DNA of 5,258 bases from Steroidobacteraceae bacterium (GTDB taxonomy: Bacteria > Pseudomonadota > Gammaproteobacteria > Steroidobacterales > Steroidobacteraceae), in contig JAICKZ010000228.1 in NCBI GenBank assembly GCA_025927665.1, positions 1 to 5,258 on the forward strand. The letters are read 5' to 3'. The notes below the pieces were generated by a model that had not been told where the DNA came from, searched no databases, and saw nothing but the letters and a program-made list of their open reading frames with translations. A program made the translations under genes and the position numbers. Shown here piece after piece: positions 1 through 5,258 of the stretch (position 1 is its first letter; every line of letters starts with the position of its first letter).

Positions 1-1
1 G

Positions 2-514
2 GATCGAGTTGAACGACATTATCAACAACGCATTACCGTTTATTATCCCGATGCGGCCGCAATTGAAGCCTATGTACGTGACAATGGAATTAACGGTTTT
101 TATCTGGGATTGGAAGAACGACAAGCTTGCTGTGGCATTCGCAAAGTAGAGCCTTTCAAACGTGCAATCGTCGGTAAAAAAGCCTGGGTTACCGGTGTGC
201 GCCGTGAACAATCCGCTGAACGTGCCACGGGTGAACCCATTGCATGGGACGAACGTTATAGCATGTGGAAAAGTAGTCCTTTGCTGGATTGGACTGAGCA
301 AGATATCAATGGCTATGTGAAGGCGCGCAACTTGCCATACAACCCACTGCACGACAAAGGCTATCCCAGTATTGGTTGCGCTCCTTGCACTCGTGCAGTT
401 GAGCCAGGCGCCGATCCGCGTTCAGGTCGCTGGTGGTGGGAAAATCCAGAAACTCGCGAATGTGGATTACAACCTCGCAAACGTGTTATTCCCATCAAGC
501 CCATCTCGGCTTGA
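2..514 (+). CDS. cysH: Assimilatory adenylyl-sulfate (APS) reductase, C-terminal 170 residues (5' truncated)
   Basis: This cytoplasmic enzyme reduces activated sulfate to sulfite and AMP, taking electrons from thioredoxin or glutaredoxin. The reading frame is open from base 2 to the TGA at 512-514; the N-terminal part (roughly 70-80 residues by family length) lies off the left edge. Counting visible residues, CCGIRK has paired cysteines 43-44 and GCAPC has C126 and C129. These four cysteines are the [4Fe-4S] ligands that mark the APS-reductase type, as opposed to the cluster-free PAPS reductase of enteric bacteria. The TGVRREQS stretch (64-71) is the family's substrate-binding region, and WWWE (144-147) is also typical. 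The catalytic cysteine is C154 in ECGLQ. The usual signature is ECGLH, so the last position is substituted. The stop lies 36 bases before cysG, suggesting one operon. The family call is secure. APS as substrate is inferred from the cysteine pattern. Confidence 0.95.
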   Translation, partial: DRVERHYQQRITVYYPDAAAIEAYVRDNGINGFYLGLEERQACCGIRKVEPFKRAIVGKKAWVTGVRREQSAERATGEPIAWDERYSMWKSSPLLDWTEQDINGYVKARNLPYNPLHDKGYPSIGCAPCTRAVEPGADPRSGRWWWENPETRECGLQPRKRVIPIKPISA

Positions 515-550
515 TGCCACGCGCTTGAATGCCAGACCCACTTTTAATTT

Positions 551-2020
551 ATGGACTTCTTTCCTCTATTTTTGCGCCTGACCGATCAACCCGTGGTGGT
601 GATCGGTGGCGGAGAAGTGGCGGCACGCAAAGTTTCTTTGCTGCATCGTGCAGGCGCGCGCATTACGGTGGTATCACCTGCGTTGTGCGCATCGCTGCAA
701 GACAGTATGGCGCGGCATGAATTGCAACATCTGGCCGAAGAATTTCGTCCCGATCATCTCGATGGTATGCGTTTGGTTGTGGCTGCAACCAATGTACATG
801 AGGTCAATGCTTGGGTGTCACGTCAGGCCGAGTTGCGAAATATCCCGGTAAATGTAGTCGATAATCGCGAACTGTCGCGCTTCATCATGCCCGCGATTGT
901 GGATCGTTCACCGGTGATAGTGGCCATTGGTAGCAGTGGTGATGCGCCGGTACTTACCCGCCGCTTGCGTGAAAAAATTGAAGCACTGCTGCCCACAGGC
1001 ATTGGCAAATTGGCAAAACTTTCGGGTGAGTTGCGTAGCAAGGTGAAGCAGCAAGTCAGCAGTGCCGATGCTCGACGTCGTTTCTGGGAACGATTTTTTG
1101 ATGGTGATATTGCCACTGATCTACTGGCCGGTCGCGACCAGCAAGCGCACCAATCTGTTGACATGGCAATTGAATCAGCCATCAAGCAGCAATTAAATAC
1201 ATCTGAAAAAAACAGTCCCCAGGGCGAAATTGCATTGGTTGGAGCGGGCCCTGGCGATCCAGGTCTGTTAACATTGCGCGCTTTGCGCGTCATGCAAAAT
1301 GCCGATGTAGTGGTATATGACCGACTGGTGTCGGCCGAAGTACTGGACTTGGTACGACGCGATGCGCAACGTATCTATGTCGGCAAAGAAGCCAACAAAG
1401 CTTATGTGTCGCAACAGGACATCAATCAGTTACTGGTTGACCTGGCGAAGCAAGGTAAGCGGGTATGTCGATTAAAAGGCGGCGATCCTTTTGTGTTTGG
1501 TCGCGGTGGTGAAGAATTGGAATTGCTTGCTAAACAAGGTATACGTTTCGAAGTCGTACCGGGGATTACCGCAGCGGCGGGATGCGCCGCGTATGCAGGT
1601 ATTCCGTTGACGCATCGTGATCATGCGCAGTTGCTGACTTTTGCGACGGGTCATATCAGACACGGTGATAATGGTGAGGCAGCAACGATGTTGCCAATGG
1701 ATTGGAATCTATTGGCGCGTGACCATCAAACTGCTGTGTTTTATATGGGGTTGAATGGTCTAGCAGATATTGTGCGTGAGTTGCAGGCGCATGGCGCTCC
1801 GGCATCACGAGCGGTAGCGGTCATTGAACACGGTACGCGCAGCAATCAACGTGTGATTGTTGCAACGCTGGCAACATTGGTTGAAACAGTGCGCAATGCG
1901 CAGGTGCAATCACCTGCGTTGTTGATTGTGGGTGAAGTAACGCGCCTGCATGAGCAATTGCAGTGGTTCAACACGACGGCAATACAGGCACAGGCGGATC
2001 GCGAGCATATTGGTGAGTAA
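551..2020 (+). CDS. cysG: Siroheme synthase: uroporphyrinogen-III C-methyltransferase / precorrin-2 dehydrogenase / sirohydrochlorin ferrochelatase
   Basis: This trifunctional cytoplasmic enzyme converts uroporphyrinogen III to siroheme, the prosthetic group of sulfite and nitrite reductases. It has 489 residues against 457 in enteric CysG. The N-terminal dehydrogenase/ferrochelatase half has the NAD motif GGGEVAARK (19-27), NVVD with D104 at the enteric catalytic position, FIMPAIVDRSP (111-121), and S128, the serine phosphorylated in Salmonella CysG. The C-terminal SAM methyltransferase half starts near residue 227, with GAGPGDPGLLT (231-241), YDRL (256-259), VGK (277-279), RLKGGDPFVFGRGG (307-320), VPGITAAAGCAAYAGIPLTHR (336-356) and YMG (398-400). 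The extra length is an insertion near 369-384 and a C-terminal tail of about 20 residues. The ATG at 551 is fixed because an in-frame TAA lies at 545-547 and the N-terminus aligns with enteric CysG. No clear Shine-Dalgarno is visible, so translation may depend on cysH. Confidence 0.97.
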   Translation: MDFFPLFLRLTDQPVVVIGGGEVAARKVSLLHRAGARITVVSPALCASLQDSMARHELQHLAEEFRPDHLDGMRLVVAATNVHEVNAWVSRQAELRNIPVNVVDNRELSRFIMPAIVDRSPVIVAIGSSGDAPVLTRRLREKIEALLPTGIGKLAKLSGELRSKVKQQVSSADARRRFWERFFDGDIATDLLAGRDQQAHQSVDMAIESAIKQQLNTSEKNSPQGEIALVGAGPGDPGLLTLRALRVMQNADVVVYDRLVSAEVLDLVRRDAQRIYVGKEANKAYVSQQDINQLLVDLAKQGKRVCRLKGGDPFVFGRGGEELELLAKQGIRFEVVPGITAAAGCAAYAGIPLTHRDHAQLLTFATGHIRHGDNGEAATMLPMDWNLLARDHQTAVFYMGLNGLADIVRELQAHGAPASRAVAVIEHGTRSNQRVIVATLATLVETVRNAQVQSPALLIVGEVTRLHEQLQWFNTTAIQAQADREHIGE

Positions 2021-2036
2021 TCGCCATAAATATTTG

Positions 2037-2074
2037 TCTGAAGCGGTGATTGCCTCATCAATTACCACTTCAGA
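2037..2074. repeat. Long imperfect palindrome / stem-loop after cysG
   Basis: The arms 2037-2052 and 2059-2074 form a 16-bp stem around a 6-base loop (CCTCAT, 2053-2058). The only defects are one C.A mismatch (2044/2067) and one G.U wobble (2048/2063). It begins 17 bases after the cysG stop, so it could end or stabilise the cysH-cysG transcript. There is no T-run on the 3' side, so it is not a textbook intrinsic terminator. The flank before the left arm is AT-rich, which would suit a transcript from the other strand only slightly better. A protein-binding operator or a degenerate mobile repeat are alternatives. Confidence 0.7.
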
Positions 2075-2097
2075 GTGTTGAGCGATAGAGACAGTAA

Positions 2098-2127
2098 CGT
2101 CATTCCCGCGAAAGCGGGAATCTAGTT
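2098..2127 (+). repeat. dRS3-like hairpin repeat, copy 1
   Basis: Bases 2102-2121 match the pattern ATTCCC(N8)GGGAAT known as dRS3 in Neisseria and seen widely in beta/gammaproteobacteria. The arms ATTCCCGC (2102-2109) and GCGGGAAT (2114-2121) pair perfectly over 8 bp around a GAAA tetraloop. The flanks GTC and CTAGTT are shared, with changes, by the other two copies in the window. It forms the left arm of an inverted pair with copy 2. Confidence 0.85.
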
Positions 2128-2144
2128 AATTAAGATTCATTATT

Positions 2145-2174
2145 AACTGGATCCCCGTTTCCACGGGGATGGCG
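2145..2174 (-). repeat. dRS3-like hairpin repeat, copy 2 (inverted)
   Basis: The reverse complement of this stretch matches copy 1 at 23 of 30 positions. Its own arms ATCCCCGT (2151-2158) and ACGGGGAT (2163-2170) pair perfectly, because the stem differences from copy 1 are compensated. Read on the minus strand the loop is GGAA, again a GNRA tetraloop. Between copies 1 and 2, AGTTAAT (2124-2130) and ATTAACT (2142-2148) extend the inverted symmetry around an AT-rich centre. The whole 77-base unit therefore resembles a small paired inverted-repeat element. It has no coding capacity. Confidence 0.8.
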
Positions 2175-2184
2175 ATGCAGACAA

Positions 2185-2206
2185 CATTGATTAACCAGCA
2201 TTGATT
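2185..2206 (+). repeat. Short direct repeat CATTGATT upstream of the cysteine synthase
   Basis: CATTGATT occurs at 2185-2192 and again at 2199-2206, a 14-base period, about 50-70 bases before the cysteine synthase start. Each copy contains TTGATT, a passable -35 hexamer, but no convincing -10 follows at 16-18 bases. The region may hold the promoter or an activator site for the downstream pair of genes. This is inferred from position only; the repeat is short enough to be chance. Confidence 0.35.
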
Positions 2207-2257
2207 GATACAACTAAAGTGAATTTGAAATAGACAACTGAAAAATGTTCTTCTGAC

Positions 2258-3322
2258 ATGAACACCGCCAACCACAATTTGATTCGCGCAGGCTTTGCAG
2301 ATGCCATCGGCAATACACCATTGATTCGCCTTGCGCATGCGAGTGCTGCAACGGGTTGCGAAATATTGGGCAAGGCCGAGTTCATGAATCCCGGTGGTTC
2401 AGTGAAAGATCGGGCCGCACTTTCAATTATCGACGATGCAGAACGCAGTGGTCGCTTGCAGCCGGGTGGCATTGTGGTCGAAGGCACTGCGGGCAACACC
2501 GGCATTGGTCTGACACATGTATGCAATGCACGTGGTTATCGTTTGATCATTGCCATGCCCGATAATCAATCACAAGAAAAATTTCAGACACTGGAAACGT
2601 TGGGTGCTGAAGTATTGCGCATCAAGGCCGTTCCCTATTCCGATCCTAACCATTATCAAAGAATCGCTGCGCGCATTGCTGAACAATTACCGGGCGCCAT
2701 CTGGTCCAATCAGTTTGATAACGTCGCCAACCGTCAAGCGCATTTTGATACCACGGGTCCTGAGATATGGCAACAAACACAAGGTCAAGTGAATGCCTTT
2801 GTATGTGCCACGGGCACGGGCGGCACACTCGGTGGTGTGGCGCGTTATCTCAAACAACAAAGTGCGAGTGTCAAAACTTATCTCGCCGATCCTCAAGGCA
2901 GTTCGTTGTATCATTGGATACATGATGGAGAACTTAAGGCCAATGGACCCAGTTCAATTACCGAAGGCATAGGAATTGGTCGTGTCACCGCCAATCTTGC
3001 CGACACACCCATCGACGATGCGATCCACGTTAATGATATGGACTCGGTACAGATGGTGTTTGAATTATTACGCAAGGAAGGTTTATTTCTTGGCAGTACC
3101 AGTGGTGTCAATTTTGCCGCCGCAATACAAGTCGCCGAACAACTTGGCCCTGGTCACACCATTGTGACCGAGCTATGTGATAGCGGCCACAAATATCAAT
3201 CTCGTTTATTTAATCGCAGCTGGCTGGAGCAAAAAGGTTTTGCTCACGCTGCCGGTTTTCAGATTCCTTCTTTTGCAAATGATCCGGAGCTTCATCGTGT
3301 CCTCAGTAACTTCCGCAGCTGA
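2258..3322 (+). CDS. PLP-dependent cysteine synthase (long-form CysK/CysM-related family)
   Basis: This is a cytoplasmic fold-type II PLP enzyme predicted to make cysteine from sulfide and an activated serine such as O-acetylserine, the last step of sulfate assimilation. It has 354 residues, longer than enteric CysK or CysM (about 300-325). NPGGSVKDR (44-52) carries K50, the PLP Schiff-base lysine. EGTAGNTGIGL (75-85) is the substrate loop, with Ala where CysK and CysM have Ser. CATGTGGTLGG (183-193) is the PLP-phosphate loop, GSTSGVN (279-285) follows, and CDSGHKYQSRLFNRSWLEQKG (307-327) is typical of the long-form proteins. The ATG at 2258 is the only plausible start, since an in-frame TAG lies at 2231-2233; no strong ribosome binding site is seen. 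The 237-base gap after cysG suggests its own promoter. The 3' end overlaps the next gene by 26 bases. The acyl-serine substrate cannot be read from sequence, so I give no symbol. Confidence 0.9.
   Translation: MNTANHNLIRAGFADAIGNTPLIRLAHASAATGCEILGKAEFMNPGGSVKDRAALSIIDDAERSGRLQPGGIVVEGTAGNTGIGLTHVCNARGYRLIIAMPDNQSQEKFQTLETLGAEVLRIKAVPYSDPNHYQRIAARIAEQLPGAIWSNQFDNVANRQAHFDTTGPEIWQQTQGQVNAFVCATGTGGTLGGVARYLKQQSASVKTYLADPQGSSLYHWIHDGELKANGPSSITEGIGIGRVTANLADTPIDDAIHVNDMDSVQMVFELLRKEGLFLGSTSGVNFAAAIQVAEQLGPGHTIVTELCDSGHKYQSRLFNRSWLEQKGFAHAAGFQIPSFANDPELHRVLSNFRS
3285..3289 (+). promoter_or_regulatory. Ribosome binding site CGGAG deciding the FNR start
   Basis: CGGAG ends 7 bases before the GTG at 3297, an ideal spacing. 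The site lies inside the last codons of the cysteine synthase gene. It favours the GTG over the in-frame ATGs at 3177 and 3279, which would add residues not expected in this reductase family. Confidence 0.75.
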
Positions 3323-4379
3323 CAATATCATTCAAACCGACGCAGTGATTGTGGGCGCAGGTCCATGCGGTCTGTTTCAAGTTTTTGAACTCGGCTTGCT
3401 GGGCCTTAAAGCACACTTGGTAGATTCATTGTCCAAAATTGGTGGTCAATGTGTGGAGTTATATCCAGACAAGCCGATCTATGACATTCCTGCAGTACCC
3501 ATGTGCACAGGCCAACAATTAACTGATTTACTGTTGGAGCAAATCAAACCGTTTGGCGCGCAATTTCATCTTGGTCAAACGGTGCAAACCGTACATAAAC
3601 AAGAAAATGGTCGCTTCGATGTGAGCACCAGTACCGGCACGCGCTTCGATGCAGGCGTGGTGATTATTGCAGGCGGTGTAGGTGCATTCGAATCGCGCAA
3701 GATCGGCGTGCCGAATTCAGAAAAATATGAAGGCGGACAAATTCAATATCGCGTCAAAGATCCCAAGGCCTATGCCGGTAAAGATGTGGTGGTACTCGGT
3801 GGTGGCGACTCGGCACTCGATTGGGCAGTGGTACTTGCCGATCATGCTAACAGTGTGATCCTCGTGCATCGCCGTCCTGAATTTCGCGGCGCACACGCCA
3901 CGGTACAGAAATTGGAAGCACTGCGCGATGAACATCGTGCCGATATTTTAGTGGGTACCGTGAAAGAACTGGTTGAAGACGGTGATACATTAAAAGGTAT
4001 TCGCGTGCTCTGTGCCGATGGTGTAACGCGTGTTGTGGATGCCGATCAATTGCTGGTGTTCTACGGTTTGCATCCCAAGCTTGGACCAATTGCCGAATGG
4101 GGCTTGGATATCAACAAGCGTCAAATCTCAGTAGACACTGAAAAATTTCAAACCAATGTTCCGGGTATTTATGCTGTAGGTGATATCAACACTTATCCTG
4201 GCAAGAAGAAATTAATTCTATCCGGCTTTCATGAAGCCGCATTGGCCGCCTTTGCAATCAAAGAGCATCTTGAGCCTGGCAAAAAAGTATTTCTGCAATA
4301 CACAACAACTAGTCCCATCATGCACAAGCGACTTGGTGTTGCCACCGCAGAAGAAGAAGCACACCTCCAAAACAAATAA
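3297..4379 (+). CDS. Ferredoxin/flavodoxin--NADP reductase, thioredoxin-reductase-like type
   Basis: This is a cytoplasmic FAD enzyme that passes electrons between NADPH and ferredoxin or flavodoxin. From the GTG start it has 360 residues, slightly longer than YumC-type FNRs. The FAD Rossmann motif is GAGPCG (20-25). GGQCVELYPDKPIYDIP (49-65) is characteristic of this FNR class. The NADPH-binding motif is GGGDSALDW (168-176), with HRRPEFRG (191-198) after it. The second FAD contact is VGDINTYPGKKKLILSG (294-310), and QYTTTSP (334-340) lies in the C-terminal tail typical of the class. No CxxC redox disulfide is present in the NADPH domain, which separates it from true thioredoxin reductase. 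An open frame extends back to an ATG at 3177, but that would overlap the previous gene by about 145 bases. The 26-base overlap and internal ribosome binding site suggest translational coupling to the cysteine synthase. A role in feeding sulfite reductase is inferred from context. Confidence 0.92.
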   Translation: MSSVTSAADNIIQTDAVIVGAGPCGLFQVFELGLLGLKAHLVDSLSKIGGQCVELYPDKPIYDIPAVPMCTGQQLTDLLLEQIKPFGAQFHLGQTVQTVHKQENGRFDVSTSTGTRFDAGVVIIAGGVGAFESRKIGVPNSEKYEGGQIQYRVKDPKAYAGKDVVVLGGGDSALDWAVVLADHANSVILVHRRPEFRGAHATVQKLEALRDEHRADILVGTVKELVEDGDTLKGIRVLCADGVTRVVDADQLLVFYGLHPKLGPIAEWGLDINKRQISVDTEKFQTNVPGIYAVGDINTYPGKKKLILSGFHEAALAAFAIKEHLEPGKKVFLQYTTTSPIMHKRLGVATAEEEAHLQNK

Positions 4380-4393
4380 CACGAATGTCACTG

Positions 4394-4419
4394 CGCCCAA
4401 TGCCGCGATGCTATGGGCG
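4394..4419 (+). terminator. Weak hairpin after the FNR gene, possible terminator
   Basis: CGCCCA (4394-4399) pairs with TGGGCG (4414-4419), with a 14-base interval that can add two inner G-C pairs. It begins 14 bases after the FNR stop, where transcription of the sulfur genes might end. There is no T-run after it, so an intrinsic terminator is doubtful. Confidence 0.25.
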
Positions 4420-4459
4420 TCGTTCATTAGAGAGTGAACCGTCAACCAGAAGCCACTGA

Positions 4460-4488
4460 GTCATTTCCGCGAAAGCGGAAATCCAGTC
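4460..4488 (+). repeat. dRS3-like hairpin repeat, copy 3
   Basis: This matches copy 1 (2099-2127) at 25 of 29 positions in the same orientation. The arms ATTTCCGC (4463-4470) and GCGGAAAT (4475-4482) pair perfectly around a GAAA loop (4471-4474). The C-to-T change in the left arm is balanced by G-to-A in the right. It lies alone between the FNR and the GH5 gene, with no inverted partner nearby. Its end is about 25 bases before the GH5 start, so it would sit in the GH5 leader if transcribed. Confidence 0.82.
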
Positions 4489-4504
4489 GAATAAACAAAT
4501 CCAT

Positions 4505-4509
4505 GGGAG
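4505..4509 (+). promoter_or_regulatory. Ribosome binding site GGGAG for the GH5 gene
   Basis: GGGAG precedes the ATG at 4514 with a 4-base gap, slightly short but usable. No other in-frame start is nearby, and this ATG gives a complete signal peptide. Confidence 0.6.
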
Positions 4510-4513
4510 CCCA

Positions 4514-5258
4514 ATGCATTCAACAATAAAACTAATCGCCTCCATCACACTTACTCTAGTGTCATCATTGGTGCTAGCTGCCACCGCCGTCGAAACCCAT
4601 GGTGCGTTGAGTGTGAAAGGCAATCAAATTGTTGACAGCCACAACAAATCCGTCTCGCTTGCAGGACCCAGTTTGTTCTGGAGTAATAATGGCTGGGAAG
4701 GCAATGAAGGCCGTTTCTACAATGCCGATGTAGTTGCGTATGTGCAAAAAAATTGGAATGCGTCCATCATTCGCGCGGCAATTGGTGGAACCTCGCCAGG
4801 TGGTTACATTTCTGATCCTGAAGACAATATGGCTCGTGCCGAACGGGTTATTGAAGCTGCAACTGCTCAAGGGATGTATGTGATTGTTGACTGGCATTCA
4901 CATGAAGCACATAAGCATACTGATCTTGCGATTCAATTCTTTGAAGCGATTGCCAGAAAATATGGCAAGCAGTCCAACATTATTTATGAGCTCTATAACG
5001 AGCCTTTGAATAATGTGGATTGGTCTACTTTGATCAAACCGTATGCACAATTGGTTATTGCCAAGATTCGTAAAATCGATCCTAATAATCTCATTGTTGT
5101 AGGCACGCAAACATGGGATCAAGATGTAGATAAAGCAGCGGATGATCCTATCAGTGCGTTTGACAACATAGCTTATTCACTGCATTTTTATGCCGGCACA
5201 CACAAAGAATCATTACGCAAGAAAGCGGAATATGCAATGAAACATGGCATTGCATTAA
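4514..5258 (+). CDS. Secreted GH5 family endoglucanase (cellulase), N-terminal 248 residues (3' truncated)
   Basis: This is a predicted exported glycoside hydrolase cutting internal beta-1,4-glucan bonds. The frame stays open to the window end. Residues 1-24 form a Sec signal peptide: Lys6, a hydrophobic run to L21, and an Ala-rich cleavage region (LAATA). The mature part begins with LSVKGNQIVD (32-41), the usual opening of GH5 subfamily-2-like enzymes. Next come GPSLFWSNNGW (51-61), IIRAAIGG (85-92) with the conserved Arg87, and VDWHSH (125-130) with active-site histidines. IYELYNEP (157-164) carries the catalytic acid/base E163, and LHFYAGTH (223-230) carries conserved H224 and Y226. The nucleophile glutamate, expected in a VTE-like motif just after HGIAL (244-248), is off the right edge, as are any carbohydrate-binding modules. 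It is separated from the sulfur genes by 134 bases with a repeat and is probably a separate unit. Subfamily and substrate are inferred from resemblance. Confidence 0.92.
   Translation, partial: MHSTIKLIASITLTLVSSLVLAATAVETHGALSVKGNQIVDSHNKSVSLAGPSLFWSNNGWEGNEGRFYNADVVAYVQKNWNASIIRAAIGGTSPGGYISDPEDNMARAERVIEAATAQGMYVIVDWHSHEAHKHTDLAIQFFEAIARKYGKQSNIIYELYNEPLNNVDWSTLIKPYAQLVIAKIRKIDPNNLIVVGTQTWDQDVDKAADDPISAFDNIAYSLHFYAGTHKESLRKKAEYAMKHGIAL

Noticed and set aside
823..1293. 156-codon open frame on the minus strand inside cysG
   Set aside because: It is antisense to a well-matched enzyme, has no recognisable domain, and is a shadow of the coding frame.
2037..2174. CRISPR array or tRNA gene in the intergenic region
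   Set aside because: The repeats are inverted hairpins without regular unique spacers, and no cloverleaf or TTC-loop sequence is visible.
2021..2257. Riboswitch (SAM or other sulfur-related) upstream of the cysteine synthase
   Set aside because: The stems present are explained by a simple palindrome and dRS3-like repeats; no multi-helix aptamer core could be recognised.
2126..2526. Minus-strand open frames across the start of the cysteine synthase
   Set aside because: They run through the repeats and antisense to a conserved gene, and show no family motif.
3177..3296. N-terminal extension of the FNR from ATG 3177
   Set aside because: It lies wholly inside the cysteine synthase coding region, is not needed for the FAD domain, and a well-spaced ribosome binding site points to GTG 3297.
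4574..5122. Minus-strand open frames opposite the GH5 gene
   Set aside because: The plus frame is continuously open with a signal peptide and GH5 catalytic motifs; the antisense frames show none.
4514..5258. GH5 gene as part of the sulfur operon
   Set aside because: It has a separate ribosome binding site, a 134-base gap with a repeat, and an unrelated secreted function; simple adjacency is the better explanation.

Overview
The window looks like a chromosomal segment of a gammaproteobacterium. Evidence for this is the fused three-activity CysG, an iron-sulfur APS-reductase-type CysH, moderate base composition, and dRS3-like ATTCCC(N8)GGGAAT repeats, which occur in beta- and gammaproteobacteria. 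I cannot name a genus. The last gene, a secreted cellulase-type enzyme, fits a free-living polysaccharide degrader.

Layout, all genes on the + strand. (1) 2-514: 3' part of cysH, the assimilatory APS reductase, cut by the left edge. (2) 551-2020: complete cysG (siroheme synthase), 36 bases after cysH and probably in the same operon. (3) 2021-2257: a gap holding a 16-bp-stem palindrome (2037-2074), a pair of inverted dRS3-like hairpins (2098-2174) and a short direct repeat (2185-2206). (4) 2258-3322: a long-form PLP-dependent cysteine synthase. (5) 3297-4379: a thioredoxin-reductase-like ferredoxin/flavodoxin-NADP reductase. It starts at a GTG inside the end of the previous gene, so the two are probably translationally coupled. 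(6) 4380-4513: a gap with a weak hairpin and a third dRS3-like copy. (7) 4514 to the right edge: the 5' part of a secreted GH5 endoglucanase, with signal peptide and catalytic acid present and the nucleophile beyond the edge.

The first four genes form a coherent sulfur-assimilation block. CysH reduces APS to sulfite. CysG makes siroheme for sulfite reductase. The cysteine synthase fixes sulfide into cysteine. The FNR can plausibly supply reduced ferredoxin or flavodoxin to the sulfite reductase, which is not in this window. The GH5 gene seems unrelated, with its own ribosome binding site behind a repeat-containing gap.

No new multi-gene system is visible. The most interesting non-coding signal is the family of three dRS3-like hairpins. 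All three stem differences are compensated on the opposite arm, and the loop is always GNRA when the copies are read in one orientation, which suggests a maintained folded structure. Secondary points are the long palindrome after cysG, a non-canonical ECGLQ at the CysH catalytic cysteine, and the cysteine synthase-FNR overlap.
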